Source of the DNA: Candidatus Portiera sp.
Lineage (GTDB): Bacteria; Pseudomonadota; Gammaproteobacteria; CBDBNL01; JAAOII01
Reading direction: 5' to 3'
DNA: 17,604 nucleotides
Assembly (NCBI GenBank): GCA_015163845.1
Contig: JAAOII010000109.1
Coordinates: forward strand, 1 to 17,604
Part shown: positions 6,531-15,095 of the stretch, one piece after another
Layout of the letters: the number at the start of each line of letters is the position of its first letter
How positions within the stretch are numbered: position 1 is the first letter of the stretch
The notes under the pieces: model-generated
Told to the model about the DNA's origin: nothing
What the model saw: the letters and a program-made list of their open reading frames with translations, nothing else
Databases searched by the model: none
Program-made: the position numbers and the translations under genes

Positions 6531-8033
6531 ATGTGCGGAATAGCTGGCATCTATGCTGTGGAGCATGCAAGTGAGACATTATTTAATGCTTTAATAATGT
6601 TACAACACAGGGGGCAGGATGGGGCAGGTATAGCCACCATTGATAAGAACACCATGTATATGCGCCGCCGCAATGGTTTACTTAATGAGGGATTCAATGA
6701 GGCACATCATATTGAAGGTCTTAAAGGCAATATGGGGATAGGCCACCTTAGATACCCAACTGCGGGCGGCACTAGTGCTAGCGAGTGTCAACCCTTCTAT
6801 GTCAATAGCCCTTTTGGCTTAGCCCTTGCTCATAATGGCAATTTAACTAATACTGCAGAACTCAGAGAAGAACTATTCGCCAAAGAAAGACGCCATATAA
6901 ATACAGGTTCCGACTCTGAGGTTCTCTTAAACTACTTAGCATTATATTTACAAGATTGTGATGTATCTAAACCAGAAGAGATATTTGCCGCTGTTTCTAA
7001 ATTATTTAATAAATGCAGAGGTGCCTATAGTGTTGTTTCATTAATGGTAAATGTTGGCCTGCTGGCATTCAGGGATCCTAATGCTATTAGACCTTTAATA
7101 CTAGGTAGCAGGACTTCTCTGGCTGGGACAGAATATATGCTGGCATCAGAATCCGCGGCTTTAACTGCCAGCAACTTTACTATTGAACGTGACTTGGATG
7201 CAGGTGAGGCAATATTCATTGATATGGATGGTAATATTTTTAGTCAGAAATGTGCTGGGGAAAATGCTGTCAAAAACCCATGTATTTTTGAGTATGTTTA
7301 TTTTGCCCGACCTGACTCTATAATAGATGGTATTTCAGTGCATAAATCACGCCAAAGAATGGGACGATTTTTGGCAGAATCAGTTAAGAAAGAAATTAGT
7401 GCCGGCGATATAGATGTTGTCATACCTGTCCCAGATAGTAGCAGGGTCTCTGCAGTTGAATTAGCTTTAGAACTCGGGATTAACTATCGTGAGGGTTTAG
7501 TCAAGAATAGATATATAGGCAGGACTTTTATGATGCCCCGCCAAGATATGCGTGATGTCGCAGTCAATCGCAAACTAGCTGCAGTTGATATGGAGATAAG
7601 AGATAAGAATATTCTATTGGTGGATGATTCAATTGTCCGCGGCACCACCTGCAAACAGATCATTGAGTTAGCTAGACGCGCCGGCGCCAAGAAGGTCTAT
7701 TTTGCCTCGGCTGCTCCGCCAATTATCTATCCTAATGTCTATGGCATAGATATGCCATCACATAGTGAATTGGTAGCCAATGGACGTAGTAATGAGGAAG
7801 TAAGGGATGCCATAGGTAGTGATGGTCTGGTATATCAAAAGTTACCTGATTTGATTGCAAGTGCGCAAGAAGGCAACCCTAAGATTAAGAACTTTGACGT
7901 TTCAATATTTAATGGCGAGTATGTTACCAATGACATTGATGATGAATACTTACAACTCCTAGATCTTGCTAGGAGAGATGATAGCAAAACTCAGTTAGGT
8001 TTTTTCAATGAATTAGAGGCAAACTACAATTGA
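6531..8033 (+). CDS. purF: Amidophosphoribosyltransferase (first step of purine synthesis)
   Basis: PurF makes 5-phosphoribosylamine from PRPP and glutamine in the cytoplasm, the committed step of de novo purine synthesis. Cys2 follows Met1 directly (MCGIAGIYAV), so the glutaminase nucleophile needs only Met removal and there is no propeptide. This, and the absence of an obvious iron-sulfur cysteine set, fits the E. coli type rather than the Bacillus type. The glutaminase domain shows MLQHRGQDGAGI (23-34), GIGHLRYPTAGG (69-80) and HNGNLTN (101-107). The phosphoribosyltransferase domain has the PRPP loop ILLVDDSIVRGTT (361-373) and a GIDMPSHSELVANGRS segment. The length of 500 aa matches the family (E. 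coli 505). No clear Shine-Dalgarno sequence is seen before the ATG. The gene sits 36 nt after cvpA and 12 nt before the acnA frame, so it is likely in the same transcript. Confidence 0.97.
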   Translation: MCGIAGIYAVEHASETLFNALIMLQHRGQDGAGIATIDKNTMYMRRRNGLLNEGFNEAHHIEGLKGNMGIGHLRYPTAGGTSASECQPFYVNSPFGLALAHNGNLTNTAELREELFAKERRHINTGSDSEVLLNYLALYLQDCDVSKPEEIFAAVSKLFNKCRGAYSVVSLMVNVGLLAFRDPNAIRPLILGSRTSLAGTEYMLASESAALTASNFTIERDLDAGEAIFIDMDGNIFSQKCAGENAVKNPCIFEYVYFARPDSIIDGISVHKSRQRMGRFLAESVKKEISAGDIDVVIPVPDSSRVSAVELALELGINYREGLVKNRYIGRTFMMPRQDMRDVAVNRKLAAVDMEIRDKNILLVDDSIVRGTTCKQIIELARRAGAKKVYFASAAPPIIYPNVYGIDMPSHSELVANGRSNEEVRDAIGSDGLVYQKLPDLIASAQEGNPKIKNFDVSIFNGEYVTNDIDDEYLQLLDLARRDDSKTQLGFFNELEANYN

Positions 8034-8045
8034 TGCAAGTCCTTA

Positions 8046-10694
8046 ATGTATTATAATGGAGGTATGAACAGTTCTAATAGATTAAGTGAGTTGTCAGTCG
8101 GCAACCAAGCCTATAAATACTACGATATAACCAAGATAAAAGGGAGTGAAAAACTACCCTATTCGTTTAAAATAATCTTGGAAAACCTATTACGCCATGA
8201 AGATGGTACCAATATCACTCAAGATGATATTAATTTTTTGGCAAATTGGAACCCATCAGTAACAGATAAAGAAATTTCCTACACTCCTGCCCGAGTTTTA
8301 TTACAGGATTTCACAGGAGTTCCAGCCATAGTTGATTTGGCGGCAATGCGTGATGCCATGAGTTTACTTGGTAAAGACCCAGATAAAATTAACCCACTGC
8401 AACCAGTGGAATTAGTCGTTGACCACTCAGTCCAAGTAGATAAATTTGGCTCGGCAGATGCTCTTAAGTTCAATACAAAATTAGAATATTCACGCAATAA
8501 AGAAAGATACCAGTTTCTTAAGTGGGGACAAGAATCATTTGATAACTTTAGAGTTGTCCCTCCAGGAGCAGGCATAGTTCACCAAGTAAACCTTGAGTTT
8601 TTATCCAGGGTTGCCTTCGTTAAAGAAACCAATGATGGCAGTTATGTTTATCCAGATACTGTAGTGGGCACCGACTCACACACTACCATGGTGAATGGTT
8701 TAGGTGTCATGGCTTGGGGAGTAGGTGGAATTGAGGCAGAGGCAGCAATGTTGGGGCAACCCATTTCCATGCTATTGCCTAAAGTTGTTGGATTTAAGTT
8801 GACCGGCACAATGCAACAGGGCATCACAGCTACTGACTTAGTTCTAACTATAACTGAAAAACTCCGTAAGCATGGAGTGGTTGGCAAGTTCGTTGAGTTC
8901 TATGGACAAGGCATAAGATCCTTGACTTTAGCAGATCGTGCTACCATAGGTAATATGTCTCCTGAGTTTGGTGCTACCTGTGCAATGTTCCCCATTGATG
9001 ATGAAACTCTCAAATACTTGAAGCTTAGCAACCGCAGTGATTCACTAGTAAAACTGGTTGAGACCTATTATAAGAAACAGGGAATGTTCTATGATGAGAA
9101 TAAGAAAACCATTTACAGTGAAAATGTAGAACTTAACTTGGATGAAGTTGAACCTAGCATGGCTGGACCTAAGAGACCTCAAGACAGAATTGCCATAGGC
9201 AAAGTAAAAGAGAACTTCCAAAAGAATTTAAATGCTCAAGTTAAGGAGTGTACTATCACTAAAGACGGCAAAGAAATTACTATGCGTGATGGTTCTGTGG
9301 TCATAGCAGCAATCACATCTTGCACTAACACCTCCAACCCCTATGTGATGATAGCAGCTGGTTTGGTGGCGAGAAAAGCACGAGAACTTGGCGTCAAACC
9401 CAAGCCATGGGTTAAGACATCTTTGGCACCTGGATCAAAAGTTGTCACTGAATATTTAGAAAAAGCCAATCTTTATGATGACCTTGCTCAAATGGGCTTT
9501 GGCTTGGTGGGTTATGGATGCACTACTTGCATAGGTAATTCAGGTCCTTTGGCAAAAGAAATATCTCAAGCAATTTCAGACAATGATTTAAATGTATCTG
9601 CGGTGTTATCTGGCAATCGTAACTTTGAAGGGCGAGTTCATCCTGCCACTAAAATGAATTACTTAGCATCGCCTCCTTTAGTTGTTGCCTATGCCTTGGC
9701 GGGTAGAGTTGATTTTGACCCCTATAATGAACCCCTGACAGTCAATGCAGAGGGCAAGGAAGTATTTTTACGCGACATCTGGCCCACTAGCGAAGAGATA
9801 AAGCAAGTTGTTGAAAAATCGGTTAGCCAAGACCAATTTAAACGCACCTACGCAACTATTTTTGATGGAGAAGAAAATTGGATTGAATTATCTGCTACTG
9901 GAGGTAAGAATTATGAGTGGGATGCCGACTCTTCTTATGTGCGTAAGCCGGACTTCTTTGTCGATATGAATATTGATCGCAGTTCTCAAGATTCAATAGA
10001 GAATACTAGAGTTCTTGCCAAGCTTGGTGATTCAGTTACCACAGATCACATATCCCCAGCTGGAAGCATCAAAGAAGATAGCCCCGCTGGTGATTACTTG
10101 AAGTCATTGGATATTCCACCATCCGAGTTTAATTCTTATGGTTCTAGACGTGGCAATCATGAGGTGATGATGCGTGGAACTTTCGGCAACATAAGATTAC
10201 GCAATTTATTAGTCCCCGGAGTAGAAGGCGGCTACACAATTCATATTCCCAGCAATGAACAAATGAGTATATATGATGCGGCAATGAAATATAAGCAGGA
10301 TAAGGTGCCAAGCATCATTATAGCTGGCAAGGAATATGGCACTGGTTCATCAAGGGACTGGGCTGCCAAGGGACCCTTGCTATTAGGCATTCAAGCAGTC
10401 ATAGTTGAGAGTTTTGAAAGAATTCACCGTACCAATTTAGTTGGTATGGGCATACTACCGTTGCAGTTCGTAGAAAGCCAAAATGCAGAATCCCTAGGGT
10501 TAGACGGCACAGAGTCCTATAGCATAAAAGGTATCAATGGCGGTTCTGCCAAAGAGGTAACTGTAACTGCAACTGACAAAAACGGCAATAACAAAGATTT
10601 TCAAGCAAAAGTGCGAATAGACACCCCACAGGAAATAAAATATTACCAATGTGGTGGCATACTCCATTTTGTTCTTAAACGTTTAGCTGCTTAA
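8046..10694 (+). CDS. acnA: Aconitate hydratase A
   Basis: AcnA interconverts citrate and isocitrate in the TCA cycle using a [4Fe-4S] cluster. Cluster ligands are visible as Cys426 (AAITSCTNTSNP) and Cys492/Cys495 (GYGCTTCIGNSG). Other family motifs are VVGTDSHTTMVNGLGVMAWG (206-225), LSGNRNFEGRVHP, DSVTTDHISPAGSI, YGSRRGNHEVMMRGTFGNIR and GKEYGTGSSRDWAAKGP. The length of 882 aa is near E. coli AcnA (891). Two starts are possible: 8046, or Met7 at 8064. The second better matches the family N-terminus (homology begins around YKYYDI), but the GGAGG at 8058-8062 lies only 1 nt before it, too close to serve it, and 8046 has no clear ribosome site. The gene follows purF by 12 nt. Product identity is certain; the start is not. 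Confidence 0.97.
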   Translation: MYYNGGMNSSNRLSELSVGNQAYKYYDITKIKGSEKLPYSFKIILENLLRHEDGTNITQDDINFLANWNPSVTDKEISYTPARVLLQDFTGVPAIVDLAAMRDAMSLLGKDPDKINPLQPVELVVDHSVQVDKFGSADALKFNTKLEYSRNKERYQFLKWGQESFDNFRVVPPGAGIVHQVNLEFLSRVAFVKETNDGSYVYPDTVVGTDSHTTMVNGLGVMAWGVGGIEAEAAMLGQPISMLLPKVVGFKLTGTMQQGITATDLVLTITEKLRKHGVVGKFVEFYGQGIRSLTLADRATIGNMSPEFGATCAMFPIDDETLKYLKLSNRSDSLVKLVETYYKKQGMFYDENKKTIYSENVELNLDEVEPSMAGPKRPQDRIAIGKVKENFQKNLNAQVKECTITKDGKEITMRDGSVVIAAITSCTNTSNPYVMIAAGLVARKARELGVKPKPWVKTSLAPGSKVVTEYLEKANLYDDLAQMGFGLVGYGCTTCIGNSGPLAKEISQAISDNDLNVSAVLSGNRNFEGRVHPATKMNYLASPPLVVAYALAGRVDFDPYNEPLTVNAEGKEVFLRDIWPTSEEIKQVVEKSVSQDQFKRTYATIFDGEENWIELSATGGKNYEWDADSSYVRKPDFFVDMNIDRSSQDSIENTRVLAKLGDSVTTDHISPAGSIKEDSPAGDYLKSLDIPPSEFNSYGSRRGNHEVMMRGTFGNIRLRNLLVPGVEGGYTIHIPSNEQMSIYDAAMKYKQDKVPSIIIAGKEYGTGSSRDWAAKGPLLLGIQAVIVESFERIHRTNLVGMGILPLQFVESQNAESLGLDGTESYSIKGINGGSAKEVTVTATDKNGNNKDFQAKVRIDTPQEIKYYQCGGILHFVLKRLAA

Positions 10695-10751
10695 ACATAA
10701 GTAGTTTACACATTATTCAATATAACTAAAACTTAACCACAAAACTTTATC

Positions 10752-11912
10752 ATGGAAGATAGAAATAGACGCCCGAGAGGAAATCCAGGCAATCAAAGAA
10801 TCGAAAAAAGCGATAGAAATCCAAGAAGCGACAGAAATCCAAGAAGCGACAGAAACCCAAGAAGCGATAGAAACCCAAGAAGCGATAGAAATCCGAGAAG
10901 AAGCATGATGCCATTATTTAGACGCCCTAAGAATGTCCCTGAAGATGCTTGGGGAGTAATATCCAATACTCTGGATGCGTCATTGCGTGAGAATGTTCGT
11001 GCTCGTCGGTGGAAAAATTTCTTTAGATTGGCATACCTATTGATAATTGGTGTGATCTTAGTAAATGTATTATCTTATGAATCATTATTGCCAGATGATG
11101 AACCAGGAGATAAGAGTAAACCTCATGTAGCTCTTATAGCAATAAAAGGTCCAGTCGTGGGAGAAGACATTCATTCTCGCGGAGAACTTCTGGTCCAGTA
11201 TTCACCCGTAAAAAGTGCTCTGGAAGATGCTTTTGAAAATAAAAATGCCAAGGCGATAGTGCTTTCGGTAGATAGCGGTGGCGGTAGTCCCAAGACGTCT
11301 TCCTCTATCTATAATGAAATAGTTAAACTGCGTGAAGAAAATCCAGACAAGAAGGTCTATGCCTACATACAAAATGTTGGTGCTTCAGCCGCTTATCACA
11401 TATCTTCGGCTGCTGATGAGATCTATTGTCATCCAATGAGTTTGGTTGGATCCATTGGTGTAATAACCGCTTATTTTGGATTCCAAGATCTTTTAGATGA
11501 ATATGGCATTGATTACCGAATATATACAGCTGGTAAAAACAAAGATGCATTGAGTCCTTTTGCTCCGCGTAATCCTGAACATGAAGCCAAACTCCAGTAT
11601 ATACTTGATAAGGTTCATGAGTATTTCATAGAAGATGTCATAGATGGCAGAGGTAAAAGAATTGATCAAGACAATCCAGATATCTTTAGTGGTCAAATAT
11701 TTTTCTCGGATCAAGCATTAGATATTGGTCTAGTTGATGATGTGGGATATTTTGATGAGATCATCAAAGAAAAAACCGGAATTGAAAATATAGTTGACTA
11801 TTCTATCAAGGATATAAATCCTTTCTACTCTCTGCCCTTTAATGTGGGATCTGGTCTTGCTACTGGCCTATGGGAAACTATAACTTCTAAGAATAACTAT
11901 CAACCTAACTAA
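10752..11912 (+). CDS. sppA: S49 family peptidase, SppA 36K type, with repetitive basic N-terminus
   Basis: This is an inner-membrane serine protease of the signal peptide peptidase A family, degrading peptides in or near the membrane. After a cytosolic Arg/Asn-rich extension (1-60) holding five SDRNPR units comes a segment ending in RARRWKNFF and one membrane helix (about 90-108); the peptidase domain (about 124-340) is periplasmic. The Ser-Lys dyad is visible: Ser212 in NVGASAAYHISSAA and Lys264 in AGKNKDALSPF. Also present are SVDSGGGS (172-179), which shapes the oxyanion region, and LVGSIGVI. There is one S49 domain only, unlike the duplicated 67K E. coli SppA; the N-terminal layout resembles the 36K type of pseudomonads. 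It stands 57 nt after acnA and 28 nt before ahcY. SohB is the alternative name; the family and active-site call are firm. Confidence 0.92.
   Translation: MEDRNRRPRGNPGNQRIEKSDRNPRSDRNPRSDRNPRSDRNPRSDRNPRRSMMPLFRRPKNVPEDAWGVISNTLDASLRENVRARRWKNFFRLAYLLIIGVILVNVLSYESLLPDDEPGDKSKPHVALIAIKGPVVGEDIHSRGELLVQYSPVKSALEDAFENKNAKAIVLSVDSGGGSPKTSSSIYNEIVKLREENPDKKVYAYIQNVGASAAYHISSAADEIYCHPMSLVGSIGVITAYFGFQDLLDEYGIDYRIYTAGKNKDALSPFAPRNPEHEAKLQYILDKVHEYFIEDVIDGRGKRIDQDNPDIFSGQIFFSDQALDIGLVDDVGYFDEIIKEKTGIENIVDYSIKDINPFYSLPFNVGSGLATGLWETITSKNNYQPN
10809..10898 (+). repeat. 18-bp tandem repeat, five copies, coding SDRNPR
   Basis: Five perfect-length units of AGCGAYAGAAAYCCRAGA encode Ser-Asp-Arg-Asn-Pro-Arg at residues 20-49 of the S49 peptidase. 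Differences are synonymous third-position changes, which points to recent duplication with retained protein sequence. The encoded stretch is basic and predicted cytosolic. Confidence 0.95.
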
Positions 11913-11919
11913 TTATTAA

Positions 11920-11939
11920 ACATAGAACGTACATAGAAC
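11920..11939 (+). repeat. Two 9-bp direct repeats just upstream of ahcY
   Basis: ACATAGAAC occurs at 11920-11928 and again at 11931-11939, with a 2-nt spacer (11-nt period, about one helical turn). The second copy ends 1 nt before the ahcY ATG. It could be a protein-binding or translational control site, or a chance duplication. No SAH riboswitch-like fold is apparent in this 28-nt gap. Confidence 0.4.
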
Positions 11940-11940
11940 A

Positions 11941-13260
11941 ATGAACCAATCAAACATTAAACAAACCACGCCAGAAGGCGACTATAAAGTTGCTGACCTA
12001 TCTCTTGCCGAATGGGGACGTGCTGAGATCATATTAGCTGAAAATGAAATGCCTGGACTAATGGCTTTACGTGAAAAATTTGCTAAAGATGCTCCACTCA
12101 AAGGAGCACGCATAACTGGATGTTTACACATGACAATTCAAACAGCAGTATTAATAGAGACCCTACAACAGCTAGGTGCTGAAGTCCGTTGGTCTTCCTG
12201 CAACATATTTTCAACCCAAGATCATGCAGCCGCAGCCATAGCTGTGGAAGGGACTCCAGTATTTGCTTGGAAGGGTGAAACAGAAGAAGAATATGACTGG
12301 TGTGTTAAACAAACCATAGAAGGACCAGATGGCTGGACTCCCAACATGCTTTTAGATGATGGCGGAGACCTAACTGCTGTAGTCCATAAGGACTACCCGC
12401 ATCTGTTGGAAGACATTCGTGGATTGTCAGAAGAAACCACTACGGGTGTGCGCATTCTCAATGAGATGGAAGCTAAAGGAGAATTGAAAGTTCCTACTTT
12501 CAATGTCAATGATTCGGTTACTAAATCTAAATTTGATAACCTTTATGGTTGTCGTGAATCACTATTAGATGGCATCAAGCGTGCCACCGATCTAATGATT
12601 GCTGGCAAGAAGGCAGTAATTATTGGTTATGGTGATGTTGGTAAGGGCTGTGCTCAATCCCTACGCAATTTTGGTGCGGTGGTCTATGTAGTTGAAGTAG
12701 ATCCTATATGTGCGCTACAAGCTGCCATGGAAGGATACCAAGTTGTTAAATTAGAGAGCCTAGTAGAAGATGCTGATATATTTGTCACTGCCAGTGGCAA
12801 TGTCAATGTAATTAATTATGAACACATCTTGAAAATGAAAGATAAAGCAGTCATTGGCAATATCGGTCATTTTGACTCAGAGATAGAGACGTCCAAACTC
12901 AGACAGCATGAATGGACTAATATCAAACCACAAGTTGATAAGGTGCAGTTACCCGGTGGCAAAGAAGTCATATTATTAGCAGAAGGCAGATTGCTTAATT
13001 TGGCTTGTGCTACTGGACACTCCAGTTTTGTCATGTCAACTTCTTTCACCAACCAAGTATTGGCACAATTAGAATTGTGGAAGAACTACAAGAATTACGA
13101 AAACAAAGTATATGTATTACCCAAGCTACTTGATGAAGAAGTTGCAAGATTGCACCTTGAAAAACTTGGTGCTGATCTTAGTGAATTAACTAAAGAGCAA
13201 GCGGACTATCTTGGTCTTGATATAAAAGGACCTTACAAGCCAGAAACTTATCGCTATTAG
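11941..13260 (+). CDS. ahcY: Adenosylhomocysteinase (SAH hydrolase)
   Basis: AhcY cleaves S-adenosylhomocysteine, the by-product of methylation, to adenosine and homocysteine with a tightly bound NAD. Substrate-domain motifs are GCLHMTIQTAVL (60-71), WSSCNIFSTQDHAAAAI (84-100) and SEETTTGV (163-170). Then comes SVTKSKFDNLYGCRESL (192-208) and the NAD-binding loop GYGDVGKGCAQSLR (229-242). The segment GHFDSEIE and the C-terminal GPYKPETYRY (family consensus GPFKPDHYRY) close the fold. At 439 aa it is close to the eukaryotic length and lacks the extra loop of roughly 40 residues seen in many bacterial forms. It sits 28 nt after the peptidase gene. The next gene encodes a PfkB kinase that could remove the adenosine product, which would keep this reversible reaction moving toward hydrolysis. 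Confidence 0.97.
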   Translation: MNQSNIKQTTPEGDYKVADLSLAEWGRAEIILAENEMPGLMALREKFAKDAPLKGARITGCLHMTIQTAVLIETLQQLGAEVRWSSCNIFSTQDHAAAAIAVEGTPVFAWKGETEEEYDWCVKQTIEGPDGWTPNMLLDDGGDLTAVVHKDYPHLLEDIRGLSEETTTGVRILNEMEAKGELKVPTFNVNDSVTKSKFDNLYGCRESLLDGIKRATDLMIAGKKAVIIGYGDVGKGCAQSLRNFGAVVYVVEVDPICALQAAMEGYQVVKLESLVEDADIFVTASGNVNVINYEHILKMKDKAVIGNIGHFDSEIETSKLRQHEWTNIKPQVDKVQLPGGKEVILLAEGRLLNLACATGHSSFVMSTSFTNQVLAQLELWKNYKNYENKVYVLPKLLDEEVARLHLEKLGADLSELTKEQADYLGLDIKGPYKPETYRY

Positions 13261-13275
13261 ATTAGTATCAATTCT

Positions 13276-13311
13276 TTGATATTATCTTTGCACAAATATA
13301 TACCATATATT
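13276..13311 (+). promoter_or_regulatory. Possible promoter and AT inverted repeat in the ahcY-kinase gap
   Basis: The 68-nt gap holds TTGATA (13276-13281) followed, after 17 nt, by TATACC (13299-13304), a weak sigma70-like pair. Overlapping it is the inverted repeat AATATAT-ACC-ATATATT (13295-13311), which could be an operator or hairpin. The region is very AT-rich, so both may be chance. Confidence 0.25.
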
Positions 13312-13328
13312 AATACATTTAGGAATAT

Positions 13329-14366
13329 ATGAGTAATCAATCCTCTAAAGGAATTTATTGTCTTGGCAGTGCTTTGGTTGACTATGAGTTTGAAGTCAAG
13401 CAAGAGCAACTTGAAGTTCTCGGCATAACAAAGGGACAAATGACTTTGGCAGATACCGCCACATTTGAGCAAGCATTCACATCACTTAACCAAGACCTAA
13501 AATACCAAAGAGAGGGAGGCGGCTCAGCCATGAACTCCCTCATAACCTATGCTCGTTTGGGCGGACATGGAGGCACCCATTGCATAGTCGGGAAAGACGA
13601 AAGTGGCGAATTCTTTTTACAAGAGTTACGTGATCTAAACTTAGACATAACTGCAGCAGAACATTCTTTAGACGAAGCAACAGGTCGTTGCTTAGCATTG
13701 ATCAGCCCAGATAAAGATCGCACCATGATGACCAATTTAGGCATCAACGAACAACTACAACTAAAGGAAGGCGAGGCAGCTACTAACTTGTATGGCTTCC
13801 AAGTTATCTACTCAGAGTCCTATATGCTAGCAAGTGATAAGCCACGAGCAACTCTCTTGACATATTTAGACGCAGCCCGTCAGAGTGACATATTTATTTG
13901 TCTAAGCTTGTCTGATGTGTCAATGGTTACCTATTGTCGTGAGCATCTAGAAAAAGCACTTGATGGCCGAGTTGACATATTATTTGGCAATTACGAAGAA
14001 TATAAAAACTATACTGGCAAAGAAGAATTAGAAGATATTTTTGCTTTCTTCCCCGCAAACATCAAATGCTTGGTCCTAACTAGAGGAGAGCAGGGCGCAA
14101 CAATTCTAAAACGTCAAGCGGATAGCAAAGAGGCGGACCAGTTAATTAGTTTACCAGCCGCCAAAGCCCAAGTAGTGGATACTTTAGGTGCTGGTGACAC
14201 CTATGCTGGTGCCTTCTTATATGCCATATATGAAAGGGGATTTAGTTATGAAGTAGCTGCTAAATTTGCTTCCCAAGCAGCTGGCAAAGTAATCAGCCAT
14301 CTCGGTCCAAGGTTAAGCGCCGCAGAATGCCAAGACCTAAAACCACTGTTAGACGATAATAATTAA
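13329..14366 (+). CDS. PfkB family carbohydrate/adenosine kinase
   Basis: A cytoplasmic ribokinase-fold kinase transferring phosphate from ATP to a sugar or nucleoside hydroxyl. The N-terminal GSALVDYEFEV (13-23) is the substrate-side strand, REGGGSAMNSLITYARLGG (61-79) is the first PfkB signature, and DTLGAGDTYAGAF (284-296) is the second, with Asp290 as the catalytic base and GAGD as the anion hole. TRGEQGA (251-257) is the usual nucleotide-site strand. The length of 345 aa suits the adenosine kinase/ribokinase group. Position right after ahcY suggests adenosine as substrate, giving AMP and pulling SAH hydrolysis forward; this is inference, since PfkB members differ in substrate with little change in these motifs. 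Its stop is 13 nt from the convergent trpF stop. Confidence 0.88.
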   Translation: MSNQSSKGIYCLGSALVDYEFEVKQEQLEVLGITKGQMTLADTATFEQAFTSLNQDLKYQREGGGSAMNSLITYARLGGHGGTHCIVGKDESGEFFLQELRDLNLDITAAEHSLDEATGRCLALISPDKDRTMMTNLGINEQLQLKEGEAATNLYGFQVIYSESYMLASDKPRATLLTYLDAARQSDIFICLSLSDVSMVTYCREHLEKALDGRVDILFGNYEEYKNYTGKEELEDIFAFFPANIKCLVLTRGEQGATILKRQADSKEADQLISLPAAKAQVVDTLGAGDTYAGAFLYAIYERGFSYEVAAKFASQAAGKVISHLGPRLSAAECQDLKPLLDDNN

Positions 14367-14379
14367 AGAATTTAACTAG

Positions 14380-15072
14380 CTAGCTCAAGGTTTGAGCAGC
14401 AGCTACAAACTCTTTCATCATCCGCGGGTTCTTGATGCCACGGGCTTCTTCCACACCACTACTTACATCTACTCCAGCTGGCTTTACCATCTGTAATAGC
14501 TCAGTGACATTGCGGGCATTGAGCCCACCAGCTATGATTAGTTTATCTACTAAAGGGCTATCTTTGCTTGCACCCGCTTGAGGGATTCTGTTCCAGTTAA
14601 AGACCTGTCCACTGCCCCCGAGTAATGTCGTTGGGCTATCCAACAGTAGGTAATTGGCACTGGGGTATTTGGCGACGACGACACGAATATCCTCAGCACT
14701 GGTTGCTTGGATGGCTTTGATATAGGGAATACTAAATGATTGGCAAAAATCCTCACTTTCATCACCATGGAACTGCACCAAGTCGGGTTGGACTAGCTCT
14801 AGGATATTCTTTACTTCTGCTTGGTCTTGGTTGGCTACGACTGCTACTGCTAAGACCTTACTATTAAAATCATTATTGTGGGCAGTGATTTCTTTCCTTA
14901 AGGCGCCAGCTTCCTCGGCAGTAATATAACGTGGGCTAGTTGGCACTTGCATGAAACCAATGGCATTGGCTCCTGCTTGGATGGCATGTTGTAAGTTGTC
15001 TGAGTCGCGGATGCCGCAGATCTTTATGATTAGCCGCGATTCTCTTTTAGGTTTATCAGTATGGACAGACAT
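14380..15072 (-). CDS. trpF: Phosphoribosylanthranilate isomerase
   Basis: TrpF catalyses the Amadori rearrangement of phosphoribosylanthranilate to CdRP, the third step from chorismate in tryptophan synthesis, on a TIM barrel. Visible family motifs are IKICGIRDSDNLQHA (16-30) with catalytic Cys19, GANAIGFMQVPTSPRYI (34-50), LVQFHGDES (98-106), YLLLDS with catalytic Asp145, LIIAGGLNARNV (178-189) and the phosphate-binding GVDVSSGVEEARGIKNP (200-216). The length of 230 aa is slightly above the usual 200-210, from a short N-terminal extension (MSVHTDKPKRESR) and a longer tail; a later start is possible but no better Met lies nearby. It is not in a trp cluster here: it follows the ABC permease gene by 23 nt on the minus strand and converges with the kinase gene. 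Confidence 0.96.
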   Translation of the reverse strand: MSVHTDKPKRESRLIIKICGIRDSDNLQHAIQAGANAIGFMQVPTSPRYITAEEAGALRKEITAHNNDFNSKVLAVAVVANQDQAEVKNILELVQPDLVQFHGDESEDFCQSFSIPYIKAIQATSAEDIRVVVAKYPSANYLLLDSPTTLLGGSGQVFNWNRIPQAGASKDSPLVDKLIIAGGLNARNVTELLQMVKPAGVDVSSGVEEARGIKNPRMMKEFVAAAQTLS

Positions 15073-15095
15073 GCTGTCAATAATATTATCTGCTA

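Noticed and set aside
10705..10726. Promoter upstream of the S49 peptidase gene
   Set aside because: TTTACA and TATAAC are present but only 10 nt apart, too close for a sigma70 promoter.
10809..10898. CRISPR-like or intergenic repeat array
   Set aside because: The repeats are contiguous, 18 bp, in frame and coding, with no spacers and no cas genes.
14383..14397. Terminator hairpin between the convergent kinase and trpF genes
   Set aside because: GCTCAA-GGT-TTGAGC is a 6-bp stem with a 3-nt loop, but it lies inside the last trpF codons and lacks a clean T run on either strand; it is too weak to call.
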